A stretch of DNA of 64,000 nucleotides, taken from positions 930,001 to 994,000 of the forward strand of contig JABMLP010000010.1 of assembly GCA_013176395.1 (NCBI GenBank), read 5' to 3'. Positions 33,913 to 44,924 of this stretch are shown one piece after another (the first letter of the stretch is position 1; each line of letters starts with the position of its first letter). The stretch comes from Venturia oleaginea. Taxonomy: Eukaryota > Ascomycota > Dothideomycetes > Venturiales > Venturiaceae. Below the pieces are notes generated by a model. It did no database searches and had not been told where the DNA came from. It saw nothing but the letters and a program-made list of their open reading frames with translations. Position numbers and translations under genes: made by a program.

Positions 33913-35544
33913 TCAAACAACGAGTGGAGCAGCATAAGCAGCAACAGTAATCTGATGAGCGTGATCACCATGCCCTAACTTAATCGGCCGAACAATTTTC
34001 CTCACAGAAAGGAAGATGGCCTTGCCTTTCCCCTTTGCGCCAGACGCGGTTCCCGATTCTTCAGTCGTAGTTTTGGTTCTGGTTATTTCGCCACCTGTAG
34101 CCGTGCTGTGTAAGCTATGTCCGTCATGATCGGCGTGTTCCTCCTCCTCCTCCACCTCCGCAGAAGCAGTTGTCCACTGACTGTTTCCCGTGACACCACG
34201 ATCAAATATTGGGCGGGTTGTCATGTCTTCGTCGTCGAGGACGGAGGCGAGGGTGGTCTTGGCGCTTTCTTTGGTGGCATCGTATCGGGGTGGTAAGAGA
34301 TGGAAGGGTACGAGGGCCTCTCTCTTGACATCAATTTGGTAGCGGTGGCCACTTTGGAAGATGATAGGCGACGCGCGTGATGAAGAGGCTAGCAGGATAG
34401 GAGCACAGCGGCGTCGAAAGCGACAGAGAGCATTTGAGGTCATCTGCGCTCGCTCCGGTACTGTCTTCGGATTGTACTGAGAGCTTTGCCGGAGAGAGGT
34501 TGAAGAAGTCTGGTGTCGTGCTGAGTTTGGCCCGGGTGTCGATCCTTCGCCGTCCTCGCGTACGTCGGCCGGGTCCAGGTCTTCCGCATCCTCGTGAGCG
34601 GCCTCGCCCTGTCCCTGCATTTCGCTCCGTAATTCACTACCGCTTGTGATTGTGCGCTCCAAGTTAGCGCCATTGAATGAGGAGTCGTCGGCCAAGTGCG
34701 GATATAGTCTTCGGAAAAGCCTCTGCTGTTGTGCGATCAGTCTGGCCTCCAGCTCTTCATTGGTTACTGGGCGACTTCTTTCCAAGGCGCCTTCTTCAAT
34801 TTGCCTTTGACGGCGCGATCTTCTGGGGAGACTCCTATACCGTGGCTCACTGCGATCCTCGAGTGGTTGCGAGATGTCGATGGCAGCACCGATTAGTTCT
34901 ACCCAGTCGAGCAAGTTTTCTTGAGTATCTGAGCAGAGGAGTATTGTTTCTTCTTCAATCCGAAGGCGTAATACGTATTCCCTTGATGGGTCAAACAAAT
35001 GAGGATCTGTATGCCACAATTTCTTCTGGGCAGCCTTTGGCATCACTTTGGCGAAGAGGGATTTGGGGACGATTTCACGACCATCGTGATCCACCGCAAG
35101 GCCAACTTCGGCATGTTGAAGGCTGTAGATTCTGAGTAGCCGGCCTTGAATAGCAGATCCCGATCGAAATGCACGGTTTGACTTCATACGGTAGATGCTG
35201 AGCTGAGTCCCACAGAGGACGGCATATACCGAGTGCCAATGCTTGTCGAGTGACTCCAAAAAGGGTGTCGAGAGTTCGGTTTTCAATGCTAGGTTTCCTT
35301 CAAATTGGAGGGTACATTGGTAGCTGGGTAATGCTTCAGAGACCGGGAGGGTAGGGGCGCTCCTAGTCGATCCGAGACGTCTTTGAGGTGAGGTTGCGAG
35401 ATGGTAGCTAGGAGGTGCAGATTCGGCAATGGAAGCTAGAGCGTGGGTGTGAAAGGTGTTGTGATAGCCAAAGGTTTGGATCTTCCCCGAGGCTGAGAGC
35501 ACCTCGGACGTGGTAGGAGTGTTAGATGTAGCAGTAGTAGCCAT
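33913..35544 (-). CDS. PH-domain protein, unknown role
   Basis: A single exon of 543 aa. Residues about 75-225 form a pleckstrin-homology-like domain: CTLQFEGNLALKTELSTPFL, HWHSVYAVLCGTQLSIYRMK, the basic RSGSAIQGRLLRIYSLQHAE, YVLRLRIEEETILLCSDTQE and the closing helix LLDWVELIGAAIDISQPLE with its conserved Trp. Such domains bind phosphoinositides or small GTPases at membranes; which applies here is unknown. The rest is low complexity: a charged RRSRRQRQIEE region, an acidic EVEEEEEHADHD stretch and a basic C-terminus. No second domain or membrane anchor is seen. MATTATSN starts after a stop-rich 5' leader. Confidence 0.8.
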   Translation of the reverse strand: MATTATSNTPTTSEVLSASGKIQTFGYHNTFHTHALASIAESAPPSYHLATSPQRRLGSTRSAPTLPVSEALPSYQCTLQFEGNLALKTELSTPFLESLDKHWHSVYAVLCGTQLSIYRMKSNRAFRSGSAIQGRLLRIYSLQHAEVGLAVDHDGREIVPKSLFAKVMPKAAQKKLWHTDPHLFDPSREYVLRLRIEEETILLCSDTQENLLDWVELIGAAIDISQPLEDRSEPRYRSLPRRSRRQRQIEEGALERSRPVTNEELEARLIAQQQRLFRRLYPHLADDSSFNGANLERTITSGSELRSEMQGQGEAAHEDAEDLDPADVREDGEGSTPGPNSARHQTSSTSLRQSSQYNPKTVPERAQMTSNALCRFRRRCAPILLASSSRASPIIFQSGHRYQIDVKREALVPFHLLPPRYDATKESAKTTLASVLDDEDMTTRPIFDRGVTGNSQWTTASAEVEEEEEHADHDGHSLHSTATGGEITRTKTTTEESGTASGAKGKGKAIFLSVRKIVRPIKLGHGDHAHQITVAAYAAPLVV

Positions 35545-37566
35545 AGTGTCGGCTCAGGCAGTGAGAGATGGTAGGAGATGATGCAGCGAACGAAAGTGAA
35601 GTTCGCTCGAGCAGTGGGAGAGATGAGAGAGGATTTTGTTGTCCAGGTCCAGACTCTGTGGTGAGGGGCGTCGCGGCGAGTAAGTTGGATATCCGCAGGT
35701 CGTGTGGCTGCATTCGTTCAGCACGCTTGCAGACGCATGTCGACCTAGTTGAAGTATCGTGACGGTTGTTTTGGGAGTGTCTGAAAATAGAAGAAATGGA
35801 ACTCGTGTTTGGATAGTCGGGAAGGGGGGGGCGTGAACTGTTCTTCCTTACGGTTCGGAGTGACTGCTTGTCGGGCTTCCGGTTCAGAGTGACTTCTTGC
35901 TGGACATTCCTGGCTTGGGGAAGGAGGCGTGCATTCTGCAAAGGGGCAGGGCTCACCTAAATCTTTTCCTGCGGTGCACTGGATGGCGATGGGCAGCATG
36001 GGCTGATGCTGATGCATGGTCACTGGCCTCCCGCATTCGCAGCTAGTTTCAATCATGGTTCTCCTCGCGCCGTCAGTGAAGAGACGGTGACAAGACGTGT
36101 TCGCCGAATACGCTAGGAGGAGGCCCTGAGACAGATGGCACTAGCCGTACTACCCACATCTGTCCCCCTTCCCGCTCCCAAGGCCTTTCCCATATGCTCT
36201 GGACCGTCGAGTCGGACGCGATGCGTAAGACGACGCGAACATGCAATACGCCGACTGACTCACAGCCGGCTGAGGTAATTGTTAGCAAAGCCGACGGATG
36301 CTTGGACTCCGTGCCTCTCATGCATTCGAGTCGAGTCTTCCTTGCTACCATCTCCTGACATGCCCACCCAAACACCGTGTTTGTGCCGTCGTATCACACG
36401 GATGTGAAGATTCTATCGCCTCATGATCAGACGCATCTGTTGAGCCACTCCAACACGTGAGCCATGATCCCGGTGCCCGACACAAACCCTAGAATATGGG
36501 CCACGAAGAGTCTTGACCTCTTGGGTCTCGTCCATCGTCGCCAGCATTAATCGTGTGAGACTGTGAGGCTGTGAGCTGGGGCCGTGCCAGCCCCGCCGTA
36601 GAATATTGGTCCTGAATCACGCTCGGAACTTGACATGGACAAACCGTGACACTTCTCAGTCCCGCCAAGAGAGACCAGCTCACTTACGAGTATCGATGCT
36701 GATAATCATTTTACCTTAGTCGTTCCGTCCACTCCGTTCGTGTCTTATTCTCCGCTTTCTCTACACGGATGCTCGGATTTTCAGCCCGACATTTATCGAC
36801 ATTTATTGCCAAACAGCTATGATGCCTTCAATTTTCTTCCGTGTTCATTCTTCAGCAGACTCAGTCCGATCACGTTGCACTCGCTTTCTCGCAAATAGAT
36901 GAATTTAACATTTTGGTCTGCAGCTTCTATGAATGGACAAACTTGGACCGCAGAGCCTCATGTGAGGCGTTGCATGTGGGTCTCGTTGAGTCGTATTCAC
37001 ACGCTTTACAATTACTACTGCGTGTTTTACCTCCTCCAGGATCAACTTCAACTCGATTCAGCCTTGCTCTTCCATCAGCATTTCCCGCTCGGTACTTGGC
37101 AAAAGAGGCTCCCACCAAGCTATTGCCAAATCATTCAAGAGTGAAAGTATGCCATTTGATCGCAAGTATAAGGACAAGCCGAGCCATGACATGAGCAAGA
37201 CTCTACTATCATCGAGTCCAAATATTTATGTGTATCTTGCCTCGCTTTGCCAATCTTGGTTTGAACGGAATATTCTACTATCTCATTTTCAATTGATATC
37301 GGGAAACAATTCTAGACGCAACAGCGTCTTCGACAGGGTACTTACATTTGGAAGACACAGGATCGACGGCCTCGCTGTGGTATTGTGCTTGCAGAAAAGA
37401 CGTGGACACTTTGCGTTTTTCGATACTAGTCTCGCCGGTGACAAATATAGCCGCCGTATGCACCGGCCTTCCTCAAACCACCCCCCTTTACTAGCAAATC
37501 TTGCTCTAATCTCTTTAAATTTCTTATATCTACTTAAACTCGTGCTGCTCAAGCTATCTCTAAAAG
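35545..37566. other. Intergenic, 5' flank of PH gene, no further gene
   Basis: The first 400 bp probably include the 5' UTR of the PH-domain gene. Beyond that, frames are short and unconvincing. Confidence 0.4.
37381..37414 (+). repeat. 34-bp dispersed repeat, copy 1
   Basis: TATTGTGCTTGCAGAAAAGA and the following 14 bases match, in reverse complement and without mismatch, the segment at 42965-42998. No longer flanking homology was seen. Confidence 0.85.
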
Positions 37567-37622
37567 TGTTACGGATACTGTCACGTGTAACTTTTAGTGA
37601 CATGTATGGCGTGTTTCCTTTA

Positions 37623-39461
37623 ACGTAATCCACCATCAAGCGGTACACACCATCGAGCGGTACACATCACCGAGCGGTACACATTCTCGTATCGTCATCA
37701 ATTACTCTATTATGCACCAATATTCCTATCTATATTTCTGACAGTTGATTGCAAAATGGTCACCACTGCGACAAATAAATCAAGTAATTACAATATTCTC
37801 CTCTTCATTTGGTGGTTCTTCCTCAATATAAGGCTCTTGATCAACCTGGTTACTGCTGATAACCGAAGCTTCTTTAGAAAGTTAAAGTAAGCTTGAGCCC
37901 TCTGCAACAGTTAAAGCGCTTGATTGACTAATACATCTCCTTTTTAGTTGCCTCTTTTCGCTTCTGCCTCTCATTTGCAGCCCTTAATTTCTCATTTTCC
38001 GCAGCTAGTAAAGCGGCGCCTTGCATCGCGATCTGGCAGCCCTTGACAAGCTGATTAAGGGCCTGATCTGTTGGTGTTGGTGGACTTTTTGAACGTCTCT
38101 TAAGATAGCCTTTGATTATAGCTACCTGCAGCTCTAACTGGGTTAGATTCTGAGGTGTTTCTGGTTGCCATTGCTCTTGTTTGCGGCCAAGGGCGCTGTA
38201 GGGGTAGATGGCCTAATCTGGATGGTTGAAAGTACCTGATCTGGATCAAAAGGTACGAGACCGGCAGCAGTGAAGCTGCGTTGAATATTGCTTAGTGTGA
38301 GGGCACTAATTCGAGCAATTTTAAAGGCGTGAAGGAACTCAATTTTGTCGATATGATTTATGCCGAGCCTCATATATTCCGAGACTTGGTGGCCATAGGT
38401 ACGCTTGAGGACCGAAAAACAACCAATTTCGAGAGGTTGAAGAAGATGTGATGAATGCGGTGGCATACAAAGAGTAATAATCATCCGGTCTGCACAAAAT
38501 TGATCAAATTCTGGCGTTGCGTGGCTGCCGTGGCCATCCAGAATTAGTAGTCGATAACTACCAACCTTTCTTGCAGCTGTATTTGGCTCGAAAACCTCTT
38601 TTAACCAATGTAATCCAAGCTTGTCATTAGTCCATCCATTTGTACTCAAAGCGATTGTCCAATCAGGCGGTAGATTGTTGTTTTCGTACCAAGATGATAT
38701 ATGTACCTTGCCTTTGAAGATCACCATCGGCGGGAGGCTCCAACCCAGCGCATTGATCGATTCGATTGCCGTAACCCATTCGCGATCGCCAGGCTGTAAT
38801 TGAGGTGGTCTGCCACGCCTATCTGAGGCAGTAACTACCCGTGAGGTACTTGCAAGGTCCATTGCAAAGCCAGTTTCGTCGAAGTTGTAGATATCGTTAT
38901 TGAGGATGCCGTATTTAGCGATTGTGTTTTGTACAAGCCGAAACCAGGCCCCAATAAGGGCTGGATCTTCGCATCTTGCCCTTTGATTATCGTAGCTGCG
39001 TGAATATCGCGATTGAGGCTAGGGCGGCGGTTGATGTATCGCTGAGGCCAATTGACACCGATTTTGCAATCTGAGCCTACACGCTGCTCGAGTACGATTT
39101 TTGCCGCATCGCGTACCCCAGTAACGGTCAATGGATAACCTCTTTCATCCATAGATAGTATCCAATGCTCAACGACCTCCTCTTCCGTATCCGTAAGCTT
39201 TTGGCAATTTGGGCGCGAATCGACGCGTGAAGCGCGTCCGCGAAGGCGGGAGGCAAGGGAAGTAAATGGGACAGAATAGGCATCAGCGGCCTTTCGAATA
39301 CTTGGAAAATGGCCTTTCAAATAAGCCTCATGAGCAAGGAGTAGTTGACCCTCTTTCTGGGCCTTTGTATTGACTAGTTGTGGTGGCATTGTGGGTTAAT
39401 CGATGAGGATACGAAAATGTGTACCGCTCGGTGGTGTGTACCGCTCGATGGTGGATTACGC
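37623..39461 (-). mobile_element. pogo-like DNA transposon 3 (about 1.84 kb)
   Basis: Terminal inverted repeats begin ACGTAATCCACCATC (left) and GCGTAATCCACCATC (right), flanked by TA at 37621-37622 and 39462-39463. The left repeat contains three copies of a 17-bp motif (core GAGCGGTACACA), the right only two. The repeats end in TTCGTATC or TCTCGTATC. The interior holds a degraded transposase on the minus strand. Confidence 0.88.
37928..39389 (-). pseudogene. pogo/Fot-like transposase with two frameshifts
   Basis: It begins MPPQLVNTKAQKEGQLLLAH, with a psq HTH (FPSIRKAADAYSVPFTSLAS) and a CENP-B HTH (EEEVVEHWILSMDERGYPLT). The frame shifts near 39005-39015 and continues as YDNQRARCEDPALIGAWFRL, then NDIYNFDETGFAMDLASTSR, which carries the first catalytic Asp. 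LLILDGHGSH gives the second. In the third block, LQPLEIGCFSVLKR, Glu replaces the Asp usual in this family (35 residues from the second). A further frameshift near 38165 leads to ETPQNLTQLELQVAIIKGYL and a C-terminal coiled coil ending at 37928. There is no zinc knuckle. It is non-functional as it stands. Confidence 0.87.
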
Positions 39462-39861
39462 TATGATTGGTAAGTTGTTACACGGGATCGGGAGGATCAC
39501 ATGAACGCTCGAGCCTTGGCAAAGCGAGCGCCACGAGCGCAGGATTTCTTAGGAGATGGATCTCTATATATAGGATGAGACACTGAGGGAGTAGAGTCTC
39601 GTCCATAATATAGGAAATCCTCCCATAAGGCTCGAAGCCTAATGCGTGAGCCAGATGGCTCATGGCTCAGAGGTTGGCTCTTGAGCTGACCTGATATGGC
39701 TCATGACCTGAGCCTTGAGCCAGCACGTGATCCCTAGGATCCTGTGCGACATTCAACCAATCATAAAGACACAGACTGGTGCGCATTTGAAAGCATACAA
39801 GTGTAGTCAAATGCGACCGAATACCATTGAATACGTGTCCACGTGACAGTATCCGTAACAT

Positions 39862-40590
39862 AGTAGAACGCCTTAATTACTAAAAATATTTCGCTTATTA
39901 GACTAGATAGGTATCTAAAGACCTTACTAAAAGACGTTTTAAGTAGGTAAAGGTGTTACAGATCACCTCAAGGCTGAAGAGCAGGAAGGCAGGACTCTCA
40001 AAGAATGATTGGATGATAAGAAGTTATTGCTAGGACTGATAATGGAGGGGAATCCTTCGAGCACACAGGATGAGACTGGTGCGACGGAGTCAGTCCTAAA
40101 GGAGAATAGTACGTGCAGGAGTCACGTGATACTCCCACAATTTCCACAGGTCTTGGCAAGGCTTACAGGTGTGGGAAGTGAAAAACAGCACACACAGCGA
40201 AAACTCAATTTTTGGAATTTACAGAAGTATCATCTAAAGATCATCAAAACACCTCTGCCAGTGGCCGCTCCGGCCTCTAGAGGCCATCGCGCGTCCCTCA
40301 GCGTCGATGAGATATCTCTAGAGTCGCCGTCGCGGCCACGGCAGAGCAAGCAGACGAATACATGAGCAAGCTACACGAACGATGCGTCCACCAAAGACAA
40401 CAGCAACCATCTAGTCACTATCTCCCGGCTAGTCCATCACCCCAGATGACACTGCAACGCTCCGAGTCGACGAGTCACTGCTAGAACGGCAATACCTTCA
40501 ACACAACTCAAACACCAGACGCCCGGTGCGCAACAATCGGCACCACACACCACTGCAACGACTAGACAACCTCTCCCAACGTCTTGGCAA
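39862..40590. other. Repeat-rich intergenic DNA
   Basis: No gene is seen. AT-rich patches (39862-39960) alternate with GC-richer sequence. The last 150 bp resemble a diverged partial copy of the tandem unit that follows. Confidence 0.45.
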
Positions 40591-41285
40591 ACCGTCCTGC
40601 TACAAGCTGTTGCCCAGAGCCTTGAGCCTCTCCCCAAACTGTTGCCTCCCAGTTATGGCATTGGCAAGAGTAGGTGCGCGACACAGTAAGTAGTAAGGAC
40701 GCATAGAAGGAGCCTATTGGCGGCAAATCCCCTCCCTGTAAGCTAGCAGACGTAGCCTTGAGCCTCTCCCCAGACTGTTGCGTCCCAGTTATGGCATTGG
40801 CAAGAGTAGGTGCGCGATATAGCAAGCAGGGAGAGCGACTAGCAGCAGATAGGCTCCGACTATAAGACGACAGGTCTACAACACAATCGGTGCGACACGA
40901 TACGGCAGCTGCTAGAGAACCTCATCTACTATCGTCTCCGCAAACCGTCCTGCTGCAAGCTGATGTCCAGAGCCTTGAGCCTCTCCCCAAACTGTTGCCT
41001 CCCAGTTATGGCATTGGCAAGAGTAGGTGCGCAACACAGTAAGCAGTAAGGACGTATAGAAGGAGCTTATTGGCGGCAAATCCCCTTCCTACAAGCCAGC
41101 AGACGTAGCCTTGAGCCTCTCCCCAGACTGTTGCGTCCCAGTTATGGCATTGGCAAGAGTAGGAGCGCGATATAGCAAGTAGGGAGAGCGACTAGCAGCA
41201 GGTAGGCTCCGACTATAAGACGGCAGGTCTATAGCACGATCGGCGCCATACAATACGGCAGCTACCAGACAGCCTCGTCCACGGG
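40591..41285. repeat. 353-bp tandem duplication with internal subrepeats
   Basis: Two adjacent units of about 353 and 342 bp begin at 40591 and 40944 (ACCGTCCTGC). Each unit contains two copies, about 138 bp apart, of a segment starting AGCCTTGAGCCTCTCCCCA and continuing through CAGTTATGGCATTGGCAAGA. The segment therefore occurs four times. The two types alternate (CAAACTGTTGCC and CAGACTGTTGCG), which shows that the pair arose first and was then duplicated as a block. No coding sense. Confidence 0.9.
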
Positions 41286-42567
41286 CATACCCGGAGTATC
41301 ACACCCAAGCAGCGAAATCACGACTACGATGGTTACTATTGTCTCCAGCATCACACAACCAAATACACCGCCGCATAGGAATCTGGTGCAAGGCAACTTT
41401 CACAAGCAGAAACATACTTAGGGAACCCATTGGCCTTGAGGGATAAGGCGAAACAGATAGACAAAGCTGAGCATTAGAGGGAGACTGTAGGTAGAAGGAT
41501 AGCGAAACACGAGGCATTGCCTCTTGAGTCTACATAGCACAGATATACTAGCAGAATATCCAGTATCTACAAGAGCCAGCGGGCATTTGGAGATACTGGT
41601 TAAGGGAAAAGAGGGAGGACGGAGGGGACAGCTGGTCTTGTTTCAGTGAACGGGGCGAAGTGGGGCGCGGTGGATTATATAATCTATCACGTGTCGGCTG
41701 TCTGATGAAGTCCTCCTAACCGGACATAGCTGCCTGATTAAGCGGCTGCAACCGAGTAGGATAAAATCAATCAATCAATCAATCAGGTGTGGGAAGTGTG
41801 GGAAAAGGCCAAGAGGTGTGGGAATACACCTTGGCACCCAGAACCAGAAGGGTATATAGAGAGGACGTTGGACGGACTTTCCTTTCTCTCTTCGTGGTTA
41901 TCTCATGTTATGTTTCTCACATAGGAACTTCTTCTGTTATGGACATGGCCCATGGTTGGTATAGGCTAAGAGCCTAAGCCTGATTGAGCCTAGTATAGAG
42001 ACAGAACCTCATTGAGGTTCTCTGTTTGTAGATACCTTCACTCCTTAACTGAATCTAAACAATCTTTGGCTACGAGTATGCTGCGTCTTTCCAGCTACCG
42101 TCCCGTAATATCTTCAACCTACTACAGTAACGACCATTTACTTAGATACAATCAAGCACAAGTCATATGCACACGAAGCAAGCCCATCCCCAACCTTCAT
42201 ACTAACCGACAAGCGTTCAGGATTGATCTGAGGATCAAATCGGTTAGACGACAATTGAATCGGGAGATACATCGGACGGCTAGGATCTAGTGAGCCTCCA
42301 AAGAACCTGAGCAAGGGAAGGTACTTAAGGTAAGTACTTCCAGACTGATATTGCCCTTACCCCAAACCCGCGGACCAGAACAAGAGAACACAGGTGTCAA
42401 GAAGGTCTTGACATAATCAACTGTGTTGAGAAACGAGTTCCCCGTAACAGGTACTCCCTCTACTGTTCTATATAATAATATCTAGATCTTCTTCCTCTTT
42501 CCTTATGTAGTTAGGTGGATAGTAGTAATCTTTTAGTAATATTTATTACACATTATATAAGCATCAC

Positions 42568-42711
42568 GAGAACCCGCACTGGTGGGAGACGGGGCGGGTT
42601 ATGTAGAATCTATAACCCGCCCCAACCCGTCTCCCCCCGACCCGTTAACGGGGCGGGTTGAAGACCTCAAAACCCGCCCTGATCCGCCCCGTTGGGGACC
42701 CTAGATATTAC
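42568..42711. mobile_element. hAT-like transposon terminus (single end)
   Basis: Read on the minus strand it starts CTAGGGTCCCCAACGGGGCG, like hAT-type ends with GGTCCCCAA. It is packed with subterminal CGGGT/ACCCG words in both orientations. A perfect 12-bp hairpin (GGGGCGGGTTAT / ATAACCCGCCCC) sits at 42592-42624. No partner end or transposase is in the window. Confidence 0.45.
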
Positions 42712-42964
42712 CACAAATTCCGAAATGGGAGGCCCGTGCAGACGGCCGCTATATTTGTCAACCGCGAGCTAGTCTAGCAGTCTGTAGCTTAGCTATTGCC
42801 ATAGAATATCAGATACCCTTACCTAAATAGCATCTCGGTTTCAATATTCCTTCCGCGTAGGGACCTAAGCACGGCCGTACTCAAAAACACGCTTGCCTGG
42901 ATCAGATCTGCGCCTACGAAAAAAATCGAAGAGAGTCAAGACTCAAGAGACCTTGCGAATTTCT

Positions 42965-42998
42965 GCAAAGTGTCCACGTCTTTTCTGCAAGCACAATA
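42965..42998 (-). repeat. 34-bp dispersed repeat, copy 2
   Basis: The exact reverse complement of 37381-37414. Confidence 0.85.
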
Positions 42999-44311
42999 CT
43001 ACCTTCGGAGGTAGGTACCAATGCCATTTCGTTTACGGGACATTCCTTCCGACTCTTCGGCAACTAATCCACCTGTCAACCCTCTCCTCTAATAGAACAA
43101 GAAGATGCGGTCCTCTTCTCTGTAATACTCACAGTTTTACCAATATTCTTACACAGCCGTGCAGAGCAAGCTCGCGAATATACGTATTCCACATTCAAAT
43201 AACTGCGATTTGTCGTGCGCATCCATGACTCTCATTACATCCAAACATTGAGCAATATACTCACTCATGGAGTAAACAGTTTTGTTCCAAGGTTTCTAAC
43301 AAAAGGCAAATGGTATGCGTTGTTTTCGAAGGTCAGTCACGAGGATTGGGAAGTTGTAAACGTCGACGTCGCTTTTGAAGACACTCCCTGCTACGACCAG
43401 ATCATTGCTTCACTATTTCTTGTTGATCAGGTGATTTTGTGAAAGAAAAATTCATCTGTTGATAGGGAGGTTCGAGAAATTATGCACCAGATATTTTGAA
43501 CTAGTTAAATTCGGTGTACGGTGCTATCACAAAGTCCATTGGAGCGATGAGTTGATAAGGGGATTGTGCAACTAACATCTGCACTTACGAAACAACCATC
43601 ATCATCCTCCAGCATTTCGAAATGGGAGGACAGGTCAGAATCCGACGATAGAAACAACGATCGGAATTGCCCTCAAACTGGCAGGCAGCTTACCTACCTG
43701 CCAACATATACCCCAAGAAAAACAACTCAAACCCTCCCAAACTAGTGCCAACAAATACATCCCACGTAAAAGGCACCCTCCACCAATCATTTTTCATAAA
43801 TCATTTCGCAAGCCAAGTCCCACGTCTAGCGAAAAGCCCTATACACTATAAACACAACACTAGCATCCTCCCATCACCCACTGTTTCGACAAGTTTCGAG
43901 GCAAACATCATTATCAAACTCGATCCAAACATTATGATTGCCTTTTTATGCGTGCGTTCGCGACTGAGTTGTCTTGTAGGGCTTTGTCGGATATTGACAT
44001 TGGGCTGACGTGTGTTTGTATGTAACTTCTTGTGTGGTTTCAAATGGAAACGTGAAGCAAAACGAAACGCCGTCGGCAGTCGGAGAATTTCGTCAAGACG
44101 GCTCGTTGCTTTTTCGAGGTGCGTATATGGTTGCGTGTGTAACCTGTCGGGATTTGGAGGGGATTTGTTGTTGCTATTGTTCGTTGTCTATCTATCCCTT
44201 TCGCTTTGGTGCAGCTCCTGGAGAGACCATCAATTATCAACTTCAGCCTTTTTCTGCATTGCTATCTTTCAATACAGAACCAAGAAAACGTCATCGTTGG
44301 AAGCGATTGAA

Positions 44312-44749
44312 ATGCGTCCCCATATCCCTTTCTTCTCCACAACCCTCATCATCACCGCCCTCGCCCAAAATAACGTCGCCACACTCGCCCTACAAAGTCC
44401 ATCCCCACCAACAACCGCAGTCGTCGACATAACAGTCACCCAAACAATAGAGATATCAGACTACCCCACCGACGCAACAGGCCTGATATACGACACCAGT
44501 CCCGTAAAGTCGATTACAGCTGGAGGCACTCCCATGGCAATACCAACAAGCGTATTCATCACAGCACCATCTAACTCGACGAGACCGACGACTGCGACGG
44601 CATTGGCTGGGAATGGTGTCGCAAACAAGACGGGTGTGGCGGCTCCGTCAGCGACGACGAAGAGCTTGGGGATTGCTCTTGATGTGAGGATTTCGCCAAT
44701 GTGGCAGGCGCTTCTGGGTGTGGCAATTATTGCTGTGGTGTTGTGCTAG
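44312..44749 (+). CDS. Small secreted, probably GPI-anchored protein
   Basis: A single exon of 145 aa. The N-terminus (MRPHIPFFSTTLIITALAQ) is a plausible signal peptide with cleavage after Ala-Leu-Ala. The middle is rich in Thr, Ser, Ala and Pro (SPSPPTTAVVDITVTQTIEI, then ATALAGNG) and likely O-glycosylated. The last 16 residues (WQALLGVAIIAVVLC) are a hydrophobic tail with no cytoplasmic extension, as in GPI-attachment signals. This would place it in the cell wall or plasma membrane. No family is recognised. The frame is open 100 codons upstream, but that part has no conserved look and ATG 44312 alone gives a signal peptide. Confidence 0.65.
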   Translation: MRPHIPFFSTTLIITALAQNNVATLALQSPSPPTTAVVDITVTQTIEISDYPTDATGLIYDTSPVKSITAGGTPMAIPTSVFITAPSNSTRPTTATALAGNGVANKTGVAAPSATTKSLGIALDVRISPMWQALLGVAIIAVVLC

Positions 44750-44924
44750 CTGATGCCTTATGGGTGGAGGAACTGGATCTCTGGTATACCCATGTTTTGC
44801 ATTGACGTTCTGCATTGGCGTTCTGTATTGACGGCGTGGCTGCTGGAAATTCGTTTGGCGTACATGAAGGACAGATCCATAGATCTGGGTAGAACGTGTG
44901 TGAAATCAATTTTCACTTGCTTGT

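Larger units (their letters stand above)
37567..39860. mobile_element. LTR-like ends enclosing pogo element 3
   Basis: The left end starts TGTTACGGATACTGTCACGT at 37567, and its exact inverse ends at 39860, giving the TG...CA termini usual for LTRs. Without the nested transposon the interval is about 455 bp, a reasonable solo LTR. No matching 5-bp flanks were found (AAAAG left, TAGTA right), so it may be a recombinant or a pair of inverted ends. Confidence 0.45.
41286..44311. other. Repeat-rich intergenic island
   Basis: No gene is supported. It includes an ATCA microsatellite (41766-41784) and a repeated GTGTGGGAA word near 41786-41822. A TATATAG box-like site near 41854 could belong to a degenerate LTR. 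An A/T-rich stretch lies at 42470-42560. Confidence 0.4.

Noticed and set aside
41786..42110. A complete copia-type LTR
   Set aside because: A TATA-like site and a repeated GTGTGGGAA word are present, but no TG...CA ends, primer site or second copy could be defined.
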